Assembly (NCBI GenBank): GCA_045545575.1
Contig: JAZQBE010000010.1
Span: 1 to 29,728, forward strand
Source of the DNA: Shuttleworthia sp045545575
GTDB lineage: Bacteria; Bacillota; Clostridia; Lachnospirales; Lachnospiraceae
Length of the DNA: 29,728 nt
Reading direction: 5' to 3'
Shown: in pieces, positions 6,925 through 14,878 of the stretch
Layout: each line of letters starts with the position of its first letter
Numbering within the stretch: the stretch's first letter is position 1
Notes under the pieces: model-generated
Databases searched by the model: none
Seen by the model: only the letters and a program-made list of their open reading frames with translations
What the model was told of the DNA's origin: nothing
Made by a program: the position numbers and the translations under genes

Positions 6925-9411
6925 TTACTTCGCTTCGATCGTCACGACCTTGTCCGCGCATCCGTCGGCAGACAACGTAACCGTCATCGTGCCGGCTTCT
7001 CCGGTGCCGCGCACCGCTGCGCGCAGGCGGCCGCCGAAGGGCTTTGCCGTGCCGTCGAAGTAGTTCTCCGCGGAGCAGGGATTGGCGCTGCCGAAGCCGG
7101 CCAGTTCACCGGCGCCTTCAACTTTGACAGTGACCGGCACGGCGCATTCCGGATTCAGACGTCCGGCGGCATCGGTCATGCAGATTTCCACATAGCCGAT
7201 ATCCGTGCCGTCTGCCGGAATGCAGTCCACGTCAGCCGCAGGCGCGTTGACGCTTGCCGCATCTGCCGTCTCGATGACGTCGCGCCCGGTTTCGACGCCG
7301 TTCTTCTTCGCGACGGCCTCAATCCTTCCGGCCCGGTAGGTCGTCTCAAAGTCCGCGATAAAGGTTTTGCGCGTGCCGACCGCTGCCGTTCCGACAGAAT
7401 CGCCGTTCACAAACAGCTCCACCTCATCGGCATCGGCGTAGACTTCGATCTTGACCGGCTTGCCTTCGAAGCCGTCGAAGTTCCAGCTGCGGATGCTGTC
7501 GGTCATGCGCCACTGGGACATTTTGACCTTTTCGCCGAAATGCTCCGGATGCTGAACCGCGATATACGGCGCGGTGCGTCTGCCCCAGACGATCTCGCGC
7601 CAGTAGGCCACGGGCTGCGGATCGCCTAAGAGATCCAGATCGCCGCAGTAGGCGGACTTCATCGGGAAGGGCGCGTAGAAGGACTGACTGGCTTCCCCGT
7701 AGGCGATGCTGCCGATGCCGGCCTCGCCGAGATAATCGTAGGCAGTCCAGTCGAAATCGCCGATGACATAGGGCAGCTTTTCGACCAGCGCCCAGTTGAA
7801 GTCGAGGTCGCCCGGATAGGTCTCGGATCCCATGATGACGCGGTTCGGCCACTTCTCATGGTCGGGCTCATAGCGCAGCGCGCTGTAGTTGAAGCCGCTG
7901 ATATCCACCTGGCCGCAGGCTTCGACCACCGCCTTGCCGGAGGCCTCGCCGTTGCCGACCAGGGACATGATATCCTGCAGATTGGACATCATGCTGTTGA
8001 TCTCCATGGCCGGAGCGTCACCGCCGGCCTCCGCCTGCTGCTGCATCGCGGACACGTCCACACCCTGGGCAGCCATGATCTCGCCGATGATCTGCGGCAT
8101 GCGGTCCATCACGGCCAGCATCGTATTCATGCTGTTGACGGTAAAGCGGGTGTCATCGAGCTCACGCAGACGGTCGGACAGCAGCTTGCCCCACTGGGTG
8201 GAAAGCGGATTGCCGATCTCGGGGATCTCGTTGCCGATGGAGTACAGAATCACGCTGGGATGGTTGTAATCCTTGCGGACGATGTTGTCGACGTCATACT
8301 GCCACCAGTCAGACATCTGCATGCCGTAGTCGCCCTCGACCTTCGTGGAGGTCCAGACGTCGGCGAACTCGTCCATGATGTACATGCCCAGACGGTCGCA
8401 GGCTTCGATCATGCGGCGGCTCATCGGATAATGGGAGCTGCGCAGCGCGTTGAAGCCGGCCTTTTTTAAGTTGCGGACGCGGATTTCCTGCGCATGGGCA
8501 TAGTCCGCGGCGCCGGTAATGCCGCAGTCGTGATGCACGCAGCCGCCGGCCAGATTGACCGTCTTGCCGTTGATGCGCAGTCCGCGTCTGACATCGACTT
8601 TGACGGTGCGGATGCCGAAGATCCCGCACTCTTCGTCCACGACGGTATCGCCGTCCTTCAGCGTTGCCTTATAGGTGTACAGATACGGATCGTCCGCGTC
8701 CCAGGTGTGGGGCTTTTCAACCATCAGCCACTGGCGGTACGTACCGGCTTTTCCTTCGATCATCGTCACCTGCATGGTGTCGGCCGCAGCTTCGGCGCCG
8801 TTTGCGTCAAACAGCTGAATGGTCAGCCAGGCATTGCGCACACCGAGGCCCTTGTATTCCAGATCCGTATCCACACGCACCTTCGCGAATTCCTCGTCCA
8901 GGTCCGTCGTGGCCAGACGCACGCCGTCGGGTGCGATGTGCAGACGGTCCGCCACCATCAGGTTCACGTCGCGGTAGATGCCGCCGCCGGTGTACCAGCG
9001 GCCGCTGGGCATATGGTTGCGGACGAGCACCTTGATTTCGTTTTCCTCGCCGAAATGCAGGAAGTTCGTGATGTCCGCGTAAAAATTGCCGTAACCGTAA
9101 GGATGCTTCTGAACGAACACGCCGTTCACATACACGAGCGCATTCTGATAGACAGCTTCAAACTCCAGCACATAGGATTTCGACGCGTCTTCCGGCGTAT
9201 ATTTTTTTGTGTAGACATAGTTGTCAGGATGGAAAAAGCCGTTCCCGCTGGTGGTCACCACGTCGTCGCCCGAACGCGGCGTTTCGATTTCCGCGTCGTG
9301 CGGCAGGGTTACCGGCTTTGGTTTCGGGCCGCCTCCCCCCAGAAGCCCGGAAAGCGCGCCGCCGTCGCCGACCTGAAAAATCCAGCCCGTATTGAATTTC
9401 TGTTTGATCAT
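6925..9411 (-). CDS. Glycoside hydrolase family 2 (beta-galactosidase/beta-glucuronidase type)
   Basis: An 828-residue family 2 glycosidase with no signal peptide, so cytosolic. Domain order: an N-terminal jelly roll (to about residue 155) ending in the family block GRWYTGGGIYRDV, an immunoglobulin-like domain to about 275, a TIM barrel from about 280 to 610, then C-terminal beta domains including a DUF4982-like segment (VEIYADADEVELFVNGDSVG). Glu395 in SIGNEIPE is the acid/base and Glu530 in MGSETYP the nucleophile. Barrel residues about 433-500 form a Met/Gln-rich insertion, and a Gly-rich loop (residues 20-33) interrupts the N-terminal jelly roll. ATG at 9411 has AGGGGG at 9418-9424. It stands alone behind a hairpin and a 12-bp palindrome; no transporter is adjacent. 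The sugar it removes (galactose or another) is not certain. Confidence 0.92.
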   Translation of the reverse strand: MIKQKFNTGWIFQVGDGGALSGLLGGGGPKPKPVTLPHDAEIETPRSGDDVVTTSGNGFFHPDNYVYTKKYTPEDASKSYVLEFEAVYQNALVYVNGVFVQKHPYGYGNFYADITNFLHFGEENEIKVLVRNHMPSGRWYTGGGIYRDVNLMVADRLHIAPDGVRLATTDLDEEFAKVRVDTDLEYKGLGVRNAWLTIQLFDANGAEAAADTMQVTMIEGKAGTYRQWLMVEKPHTWDADDPYLYTYKATLKDGDTVVDEECGIFGIRTVKVDVRRGLRINGKTVNLAGGCVHHDCGITGAADYAHAQEIRVRNLKKAGFNALRSSHYPMSRRMIEACDRLGMYIMDEFADVWTSTKVEGDYGMQMSDWWQYDVDNIVRKDYNHPSVILYSIGNEIPEIGNPLSTQWGKLLSDRLRELDDTRFTVNSMNTMLAVMDRMPQIIGEIMAAQGVDVSAMQQQAEAGGDAPAMEINSMMSNLQDIMSLVGNGEASGKAVVEACGQVDISGFNYSALRYEPDHEKWPNRVIMGSETYPGDLDFNWALVEKLPYVIGDFDWTAYDYLGEAGIGSIAYGEASQSFYAPFPMKSAYCGDLDLLGDPQPVAYWREIVWGRRTAPYIAVQHPEHFGEKVKMSQWRMTDSIRSWNFDGFEGKPVKIEVYADADEVELFVNGDSVGTAAVGTRKTFIADFETTYRAGRIEAVAKKNGVETGRDVIETADAASVNAPAADVDCIPADGTDIGYVEICMTDAAGRLNPECAVPVTVKVEGAGELAGFGSANPCSAENYFDGTAKPFGGRLRAAVRGTGEAGTMTVTLSADGCADKVVTIEAK

Positions 9412-9446
9412 CTGTCTTCCCCCTACTCTATAGAAATGAAAAAAGA

Positions 9447-9477
9447 AAAGGAAACACGGGAATCCCGTATTTCCTTT
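9447..9477 (-). terminator. Terminator after the ABC exporter gene
   Basis: On the minus strand a 14-bp stem with one mismatch (9447-9460 with 9464-9477, 3-nt loop) is followed by a long pyrimidine tract, TTTTCTTTTTTC. It lies about 75-105 nt past the ABC exporter stop and upstream of the glycosidase, so it separates the two genes. It could also act as a leader hairpin if the glycosidase promoter lies above it. Confidence 0.7.
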
Positions 9478-9516
9478 AGTGTAGCATATTTTCGCATTGA
9501 ATACATCCGGTAATTC

Positions 9517-9528
9517 GTCTGTACAGAC
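9517..9528. promoter_or_regulatory. 12-bp perfect palindrome upstream of the glycosidase gene
   Basis: GTCTGT-ACAGAC is a perfect palindrome in the 140-bp gap between the ABC exporter and the glycosidase gene. A plausible -10 (TACACT on the minus strand, about 9482-9487) lies downstream of it, but I find no good -35, so the promoter is unresolved. It may be an operator for a sugar-responsive regulator encoded elsewhere. Confidence 0.3.
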
Positions 9529-9551
9529 AGTGTGCAGGTTCTTTTCCGCCC

Positions 9552-11300
9552 TCAGACAGGTTCCTCTTTATGTCCCCCTGCCGACAGCTGATAGTACCGC
9601 CGGTACACGCCGTCCTGCCGCATCAGTTCTTCGTGCGTGCCGCGCTCGCAGATGCCGCTCTCGTCGATCACGAGGATCTCTTCGGCATTGCGGATCGTGC
9701 TTAAGCGGTGGGCGATGGTGATGGTGGTGCGCCCTCTGGAAAGGGCATCGAGACTGTGCTGGATGTATTCCTCGCTCTCGTTGTCCAGCGCGCTGGTCGC
9801 CTCGTCCAGGATCAGAATCGACGGGTTCTTTAAGAAGATCCGCGCGATGGAGATGCGCTGTTTCTGCCCGCCGGACAGGCGCGCGCCGCGTTCGCCGACG
9901 GGGGTGTCATAGCCCTCCGGCAGTGTCAGAATAAAGTCATGGATGTTGGCGGATTTCGCCGCGGCGACAATCTCGTCCTCCGTCGCGTCGGGCCGGCCGT
10001 AGGCGATATTGTCGCGCACGCTTCCGGAGAACAGATAGACGTCCTGCTGGACGATGCCGATCGCCTGGCGCAGACTCTTTAAGGTCATTTTCCGGATGTC
10101 CTGCCCGCCGATGGAAATGGCGCCGCCGGTCACGTCGTAGAAACGGGGAATCAACGAACAGATCGTCGTTTTTCCGCCGCCGGAGGGACCGACTAAGGCG
10201 ATGGATTTCCCGCTGGGGACGGTAAAGGACAGGTGATCGAGCACGGTGTCGTTTTTCTCATAGGAAAAACTGACGTCGCGGAAAGCGATGTCTCCCTGCG
10301 GGTCTGCGATGGGCGCCGCATCCGGCGCATCGGTGATCTCGGGCAGTTCCTCCACCACCTCGCGGAAACGGCGGAACCCGGACATCCCCTTCTGCAGCAT
10401 CTCGACCAGCTCCACCAGAATCCGGATCGGGCTGACGAAAACGCCGATGTACAAAGACACCGTGGCCAGATCGACCGCCGTCATCTCGCCGGCCGCCACG
10501 AAAAAGCCGCCTGCGGTTACCGTCACCAGATAGATCATGCCGATGAGGAACATGTTCGTGCTGTGAAACCGGCCCATGGCCTGGTAATTGCGCCGCTTCG
10601 ACAGGAGGAACGCCTCGTTGCCCCGGCGGAACTTCTCTTCTTCCATCTCCTCGTTCGCAAAGGCCTGCGCCACGCGGATGCCGGAAAGGGAGTCGTTTAA
10701 GGTCTCGTTGATGTCGCCGATTTTCCGCCGGTTGTCGGCAAAGGTCGCGCGCATCGCGCGGTTCTGCTTATAGGAGACCGCGATCATCACGAACACGACG
10801 GCGAGCAGAATCAGCGCCAGCTTCCACTGGATCAGAAAGATGAACACGAACGAACCGATCAGCTTCACCAGCGAGATAAACAGGTTCTCCGGCCCGTGGT
10901 GCGCCATCTCCGAGATGTCGAACAGGTCGGAGATCAGGCGGCTCATCAGCTGGCCGGTGTTGCTGCGGTCATAATAGGAAAAGGACAGCCGCTCGTAGTG
11001 CGTAAACAGCTCGCGGCGCATGTCCCGCTCCATCTGCGCGCCCATGATGTGTCCCTGACAGGTGACGTAGTAATTGCACAGCGCCTGCACGAGATAGGCC
11101 GCAAGAAGCAGCAGCGCAAGGACGGGCAGGGCCCGGCGGATGGTGCCGGCATCCTGCAAAAAAAGCGTCGCACCGAGGCGACGCAGTAATTGCGGATACA
11201 TCAGATCCACCGCGCTGATGACGACGGCGCAGAACAGATCTGCAAAAAAGATGCCGAGATAGGGGCGGTAATAGGGGACGAATTTTCGAAGTGTCTGCAT
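9552..11300 (-). CDS. ABC exporter, fused permease and ATPase (MsbA/LmrA type)
   Basis: A 582-residue half-transporter. Residues 1-310 form six transmembrane helices of the type I exporter fold. Residues about 335-575 form the nucleotide-binding domain, with Walker A GPSGGGKT (371-378), signature LSGGQ (475-479), Walker B ILILDE ending at Glu500, and the switch histidine His531. With no second half-transporter nearby it should work as a homodimer that exports a lipid, drug or peptide; no peptidase domain is present. The ATG at 11300 lies 26 bp after the hisC stop, so the two are probably co-transcribed, although the ribosome site (GGGAAT) is weak. The substrate is unknown. The neighbouring L,D-transpeptidase hints at the envelope only loosely. 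Confidence 0.92.
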   Translation of the reverse strand: MQTLRKFVPYYRPYLGIFFADLFCAVVISAVDLMYPQLLRRLGATLFLQDAGTIRRALPVLALLLLAAYLVQALCNYYVTCQGHIMGAQMERDMRRELFTHYERLSFSYYDRSNTGQLMSRLISDLFDISEMAHHGPENLFISLVKLIGSFVFIFLIQWKLALILLAVVFVMIAVSYKQNRAMRATFADNRRKIGDINETLNDSLSGIRVAQAFANEEMEEEKFRRGNEAFLLSKRRNYQAMGRFHSTNMFLIGMIYLVTVTAGGFFVAAGEMTAVDLATVSLYIGVFVSPIRILVELVEMLQKGMSGFRRFREVVEELPEITDAPDAAPIADPQGDIAFRDVSFSYEKNDTVLDHLSFTVPSGKSIALVGPSGGGKTTICSLIPRFYDVTGGAISIGGQDIRKMTLKSLRQAIGIVQQDVYLFSGSVRDNIAYGRPDATEDEIVAAAKSANIHDFILTLPEGYDTPVGERGARLSGGQKQRISIARIFLKNPSILILDEATSALDNESEEYIQHSLDALSRGRTTITIAHRLSTIRNAEEILVIDESGICERGTHEELMRQDGVYRRYYQLSAGGHKEEPV

Positions 11301-11326
11301 TTCAATTCCCTGTTTTTAAAACCATG

Positions 11327-12388
11327 TTACTTCGCGCCAAGGATCTCCTTTAACGCGGCGACAAGCGCTTCCATCTGCTCCGGGCGGCCGACGGTAATCC
11401 GCAGATAATTGTCCGTGCGGGACCGGCGGAAATGGCGGACGAAGATGTTCTGCTCCCGAAGCTTCCGATAAATCTCCGCGGCCGGCATCTGCGGATGGGT
11501 GACAAACAGGAAGTTCGTCCTGGAATCCGTGCCGTCAAAGCCGAGGGCGCGCAGCGCCTCCATGGTCTTTTCGCGGGTATCCACGATCTTTGAAAGCGTC
11601 TCGCGGAAATAGGCGTCGTCTTCCAGCGAGGCCAGACCGACGGCCTGCGTCAGGCTGTCCATCGTATAGGAGTTCAGCGAGTTGCGCACGTCCCACAGAA
11701 AGGAGATCATCCGCGCGCTGCCGAGGGCGTAGCCGATGCGGCTTCCGGCCAGGGCACGGGATTTTGAAAACGTTCGCACCACGAGCAGGTTGTCGTATTC
11801 TTCCAGGAGCGGAACGACACTTTCCGCGCCGAAATCGACGTAGGCTTCGTCGATGATGACGACGCTGTCCGGGTTTTCGGAGATGATGGCTTCCAGCGCT
11901 GCCGTTCCTTCCGCAATGCCCGTCGGCGCGTTCGGATTCGGCAGAATGATGCCGCCGTTTTCGCGCCGGTAGTCCTCCGGATCGATGTGCAGATCCGCCG
12001 TCAGGTCGCAGGTCTCGTAGGGCACGCCGAACACGTCGGCCCAGACGTCGTAAAAGGTATAGGAGACATCCGGAAACAGGACCGGCTTTTTGCTTCCGAA
12101 AAAGGTCATGTAGGCGGTGGCGATGACGTCGTCGCTGCCGACGCCCACGAACACCCGCTCCGGGGTCAGATCGTGATACGCCGCGATGGCCTTCCGCAGG
12201 GCTGAAACGTCCGGATCCGGATACTTGCGCAGTGTGTCCGCGTCGAAGGACGCGATGACTTCCGCCACCTTCGGAGAGGGCGGATACGGGCACTCGTTCG
12301 TATTCAGTTTGATGACATCCTGCGACGCCGGCTGTTCACCGGGGATGTACGGATTGACGCGGCGGACATATTGTTCCCAGTTTCCCAT
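11327..12388 (-). CDS. hisC: Histidinol-phosphate aminotransferase-type PLP enzyme
   Basis: A 353-residue fold-type I aminotransferase of the HisC group, converting imidazole acetol phosphate and glutamate to histidinol phosphate and 2-oxoglutarate. Landmarks are KLNTNECPYPPSP at the N-terminus, NPNAPTG (151-157), IIDEAY with Asp180, the PLP-binding Lys209 in TFSKSRALAGSRIGYA, and RITVGRPEQM near the C-terminus. Length is normal. The ATG at 12388 has GGAAAGGAG upstream. No other his gene is in the window; it lies between an L,D-transpeptidase and an ABC exporter. A lone HisC-like enzyme could act on another substrate, such as an aromatic amino acid or a phosphonate intermediate, so the name is by family and the pathway role is an inference. 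Confidence 0.88.
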   Translation of the reverse strand: MGNWEQYVRRVNPYIPGEQPASQDVIKLNTNECPYPPSPKVAEVIASFDADTLRKYPDPDVSALRKAIAAYHDLTPERVFVGVGSDDVIATAYMTFFGSKKPVLFPDVSYTFYDVWADVFGVPYETCDLTADLHIDPEDYRRENGGIILPNPNAPTGIAEGTAALEAIISENPDSVVIIDEAYVDFGAESVVPLLEEYDNLLVVRTFSKSRALAGSRIGYALGSARMISFLWDVRNSLNSYTMDSLTQAVGLASLEDDAYFRETLSKIVDTREKTMEALRALGFDGTDSRTNFLFVTHPQMPAAEIYRKLREQNIFVRHFRRSRTDNYLRITVGRPEQMEALVAALKEILGAK

Positions 12389-12421
12389 GAAAAGGCTCCT
12401 TTCCGGGGCATTTGTTCGGCG

Positions 12422-12444
12422 GGCCGGATCCTTGGCATCCGGCC
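12422..12444 (-). other. GC-rich hairpin between ldt and hisC
   Basis: GGCCGGAT (12422-12429) and ATCCGGCC (12437-12444) form a perfect 8-bp stem with a 7-nt loop in the 75-bp gap. No U-run follows on the minus strand, so it is not a clear intrinsic terminator. It could reduce read-through or protect the upstream mRNA's 3' end. No promoter for hisC is evident in this gap. Confidence 0.4.
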
Positions 12445-12463
12445 TTCGAATGACGGACGATGA

Positions 12464-14524
12464 TTATTCGCCCTCCGGTGCGGGTTCGGGGGCCGGTTCC
12501 GGTTCCGGGGCGGGCTCCGGTTCCGGCGCGGGCTCCGGTGCAGGTTCGGGTTCCGGCTCGGGCTGGGGCTCGGGCTGCGGCTCGGGCTGGGGTTCAGGCT
12601 GCGGTTCCGGCTGGTTCTGTGCCGCCGCGGCCTGATCGCGCAGACGCTGCGCGTTCTGCAGTGTGGCCAGATTCGAAACAAGATTCCGCGCGTCCTGATT
12701 CAGCGCGTTGTAGGCGGCCACGGCGTCGTCGATTTCCCCGCTGCGGGAGAGCGCGGTCTCAAACGTCACGCCGGCAAGCTGCCCGATCTGGCCGCTGACA
12801 CGGTCGGCGTCCGCCCGGTTCTGCGCCGCCACCGCTGCGAGGATCTCCTCCCACCGGCGGGCTTCTTCTTCCTGGCGGGCGCGTTCCTCCGCCTGCAGCT
12901 GCGCCAGCCGCGCTTCCGCGGCCTCCAGCTTTCCGATGTTGGAACAGGCGGCCTTCAGGTCCGCGGACAGGCCGTTGTAGGCCGAACGGGCCGAAGCGAT
13001 GGCGCCGGCCTTGGCCAGTGTCACCTCTTCGATGTTGTCGATTTTGGCCATCACCGTATGCAGCCGGTCCGACGAAACGCCGGACTCGGTGCCGGCCAGT
13101 TCATACACCAGCACGGGATAGCCGGCGGAAACGTTTTCAAAGACCGTCTTGGCCACCGGAATCATCAGGTTGATGCAGCCGTGGGAACCGTTGGTCTTGT
13201 AGATCTGTCCGCCGAAGGCGGTTTTCCACGGCGCGTCATGCAGACCCACGCCGCCGTTGAAGGGCATCCAGTAGGACACCGGGGACGCGTAGTCCGGTCC
13301 GCGCAGCACGACGTTGCGCGCACAGTATTTGATGCGGTAGGCGCCCACCGGCGTCGCGTCGCCCGAAGCGACGTCGCCGGAGCAGATCGCGCTGTCGATC
13401 ACCCGGCTGCCGTTTTTATAAAGGTAGAAATGCTGCGCCGTCAGATTGATTTCCACATAGCTGTTGCCGAAATCACTGCCGTCCCGGCTGGCGGCCGTCA
13501 GCGCGTACACAAAATCGCGCTCGACCTTCTGTCCGGAGAGGATGTCCGCGATCAGCTGGTTCGTCTCCGCTTCACGGTCGATCTTCCAGCCGTAGTCGCC
13601 GGCGGCGACGTTGACCGTCGGGCCCCAGGACGTGACAAGACTGTGGGGCTTGCCGACGGTATCGTATTTGTCCGCCATTTCCGCCACGAAGGCCGCTGCC
13701 CCGTCGCGGAGAACGCAGACGTTGCCCGCTTCGTCCAGGAAAAGCCAGGACGCGATGCGCGCCGCGGGCACTTCCTCGCGGGCGCTGCCGACGGTATAGA
13801 CCACGCCGCAGTCCAACGCGCTGTTGAGCTTGTCTCTCCGCGAGGTGAGTTCCTCGTCTTCAGACGTCACGGCCGGCTTTTCGTAGCAGTCCGCCGCGGA
13901 AAGATCCAGGGTTTCCGTAAAGGAAGCGACCGTCTTTAAAATGGCCTCCTCCACTGCCTTTTCGTCCGGCGTCGTGCCGTTTTCCTCGGGAACGATAAAG
14001 AAGCGCTGCGTCTCTTCGTCAAACCACAGGAACGCGTCGCGCGGAGGCTCGCCCTCGGGCAGTTCCTTCGCAAAGCGCGCCGCCTGTTCTTTCAGCATGG
14101 ATTCGTCATAGGAATACAGGTTTTCGCTGTGCAGCTCCTCGTTAGAAAACAGGTGTGCCGGCCAGATCAGCGGGTTCTGGGCTTCCTGCATCTGCGAAAG
14201 CGCGTCCGTGTCCGCCTTCACCGTAAAGCCGATGTCTTCCGCCGTGATGACGTCGATCACACTGCCGCCCTCGCCGATAATCGTCAGTGAATAACTCTTT
14301 GACTGGGCTGCGAGCTGGTCCGATAAGGATTCCACCGTCTTCCCGGAGGCATCGATGCCGTTGATATAGGTGTTGGGGAGAAACCGCCCGCCGTAATATG
14401 CCGCTGTCCCGCCGTAGCCGGCTGCCGCAAGCGCAGCGGCGGCAATCAGAACCAGCGCGGCCACACGGCCCTTCTTCGGCGCTTTGTTCGCCCGTTTTTC
14501 CATAGTCGTCTTCTCTGCCATCAT
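12464..14524 (-). CDS. Membrane-anchored L,D-transpeptidase (YkuD) with Pro-Glu-rich C-terminal tail
   Basis: A 686-residue envelope enzyme that makes 3-3 cross-links in peptidoglycan. In order: a basic N-terminus and one transmembrane anchor (residues about 21-45); a VanW-like PG_binding_4 region (about 50-290, starting YINGIDASGKTVE); the YkuD catalytic domain (about 355-476) with His429 in GVGLHD and the SHGCINL motif holding His448 and the Cys450 nucleophile; two similar helical modules (about 490-545 and 575-630), each with an AYN.L(S/N).D.(K/R) core; and a tail of repeated PEP/PQP/PAP units (639-683). There is no LPXTG. ATG ATG at 14524/14521 follows GGGAG, and a good promoter lies at 14621-14649. 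The first ATG is used; the second is equally possible. The catalytic call is firm; the roles of the helical modules and tail are inferred. Confidence 0.92.
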   Translation of the reverse strand: MMAEKTTMEKRANKAPKKGRVAALVLIAAAALAAAGYGGTAAYYGGRFLPNTYINGIDASGKTVESLSDQLAAQSKSYSLTIIGEGGSVIDVITAEDIGFTVKADTDALSQMQEAQNPLIWPAHLFSNEELHSENLYSYDESMLKEQAARFAKELPEGEPPRDAFLWFDEETQRFFIVPEENGTTPDEKAVEEAILKTVASFTETLDLSAADCYEKPAVTSEDEELTSRRDKLNSALDCGVVYTVGSAREEVPAARIASWLFLDEAGNVCVLRDGAAAFVAEMADKYDTVGKPHSLVTSWGPTVNVAAGDYGWKIDREAETNQLIADILSGQKVERDFVYALTAASRDGSDFGNSYVEINLTAQHFYLYKNGSRVIDSAICSGDVASGDATPVGAYRIKYCARNVVLRGPDYASPVSYWMPFNGGVGLHDAPWKTAFGGQIYKTNGSHGCINLMIPVAKTVFENVSAGYPVLVYELAGTESGVSSDRLHTVMAKIDNIEEVTLAKAGAIASARSAYNGLSADLKAACSNIGKLEAAEARLAQLQAEERARQEEEARRWEEILAAVAAQNRADADRVSGQIGQLAGVTFETALSRSGEIDDAVAAYNALNQDARNLVSNLATLQNAQRLRDQAAAAQNQPEPQPEPQPEPQPEPQPEPEPEPAPEPAPEPEPAPEPEPAPEPAPEGE
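12467..12612 (-). repeat. Imperfect tandem repeat coding the Pro-Glu tail of the L,D-transpeptidase
   Basis: About 145 bp of degenerate 6-nt units (PE, PQ, PA dipeptides; GGTTCC, GGCTCG and similar on the plus strand) encode the C-terminal tail. Such tracts change length easily by slippage, so the tail probably varies between strains. It is coding sequence, not a CRISPR array. Confidence 0.8.
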
Positions 14525-14620
14525 ATTTCGTCTTTCACTCCCGTTCTGTTCAAGGATCGAATCCTGCTATATCGGATGAAACCGCCGCATCCGGCTTGTG
14601 CGCGCAATACGACAGAAAAC

Positions 14621-14649
14621 ATTTTACTCAAGTGCCGCAGGGATTGCAA
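14621..14649 (-). promoter_or_regulatory. Promoter of the L,D-transpeptidase gene
   Basis: On the minus strand, TTGCAA (14644-14649), a 17-bp spacer and TAAAAT (14621-14626), one mismatch from TATAAT. This predicts a leader of about 90 nt before the ATG. Confidence 0.6.
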
Positions 14650-14727
14650 GCAGATCCCGCCTTTGTCCGCCCCGATTCCGCAGTTTTTTCCGCGTTTTGG
14701 GCATTTCGCCGATTCGCGGATCGATAT

Positions 14728-14744
14728 TCATGAAATATTCATGA
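14728..14744. promoter_or_regulatory. 17-bp perfect palindrome, candidate operator
   Basis: TCATGAA-ATA-TTCATGA, a perfect 7+3+7 palindrome. It also forms two direct copies of ATATTCATGA (14724-14733 and 14735-14744) 11 bp apart. It lies between the ldt and PAP2 promoters, where a dimeric regulator could affect either. Confidence 0.4.
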
Positions 14745-14764
14745 TTTTCAAAGCCGCTGTCCCC

Positions 14765-14793
14765 TTTTATCTTCCGAAAAAAGGGTATATAAT
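14765..14793 (+). promoter_or_regulatory. Candidate promoter of the PAP2 gene
   Basis: A perfect TATAAT (14788-14793) with a poor -35 (TTTTAT, 14765-14770) 17 bp upstream. The weak -35 leaves the promoter uncertain. A minus-strand promoter (TTACAA, 18 bp, TATATA) overlaps the same stretch. Confidence 0.35.
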
Positions 14794-14811
14794 CAGAGCC
14801 ATGAGCAATTT

Positions 14812-14828
14812 GTAACACTTTGTTAACA
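14812..14828 (+). promoter_or_regulatory. Direct repeat resembling a PhoB/PhoP-type response-regulator box
   Basis: GTAACA (14812-14817), 5 bp, TTAACA (14823-14828): two hexamers one helical turn apart, the layout used by OmpR/PhoB-family regulators, close to the TTNACA-N5-TTNACA Pho box I recall from Bacillus. It sits 50 bp before a phosphatase-family gene. Only two units are present and one deviates at its first base, so the assignment is tentative. Confidence 0.3.
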
Positions 14829-14878
14829 TTTAGGGTTCCTTCCGTTTTTAACAGATTGCACAGACATGGAGGTTGGAA

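Larger units (their letters stand above)
14525..14878. other. 354-bp divergent control region between ldt and the PAP2 gene
   Basis: There is no credible gene here; a possible 79-codon plus-strand frame at 14576-14815 has no ribosome site and no recognisable features. The region holds an ldt promoter (14621-14649), a candidate PAP2 promoter (14765-14793), a 17-bp palindrome (14728-14744) and an 11-bp-period direct repeat (14812-14828). It is clearly more AT-rich than its surroundings from about 14725 to 14860. Confidence 0.7.

Noticed and set aside
12422..12444. Intrinsic terminator between ldt and hisC
   Set aside because: The stem is good but no U-run follows on the transcribed strand, so it is listed only as a hairpin.
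12467..12612. Short-period DNA repeat that might look like CRISPR or a non-coding satellite
   Set aside because: It is in frame within the L,D-transpeptidase and encodes Pro-Glu dipeptides; there are no spacers.
14576..14815. A 79-codon plus-strand frame in the ldt/PAP2 gap
   Set aside because: No Shine-Dalgarno, mixed composition, and it runs through promoter and operator-like sequence.
14811..14828. WalR (YycF) box upstream of the PAP2 gene
   Set aside because: TGTAAC and TGTTAA are present but separated by 4 bp, not the 5 bp of the WalR consensus; the Pho-box register fits the spacing better.
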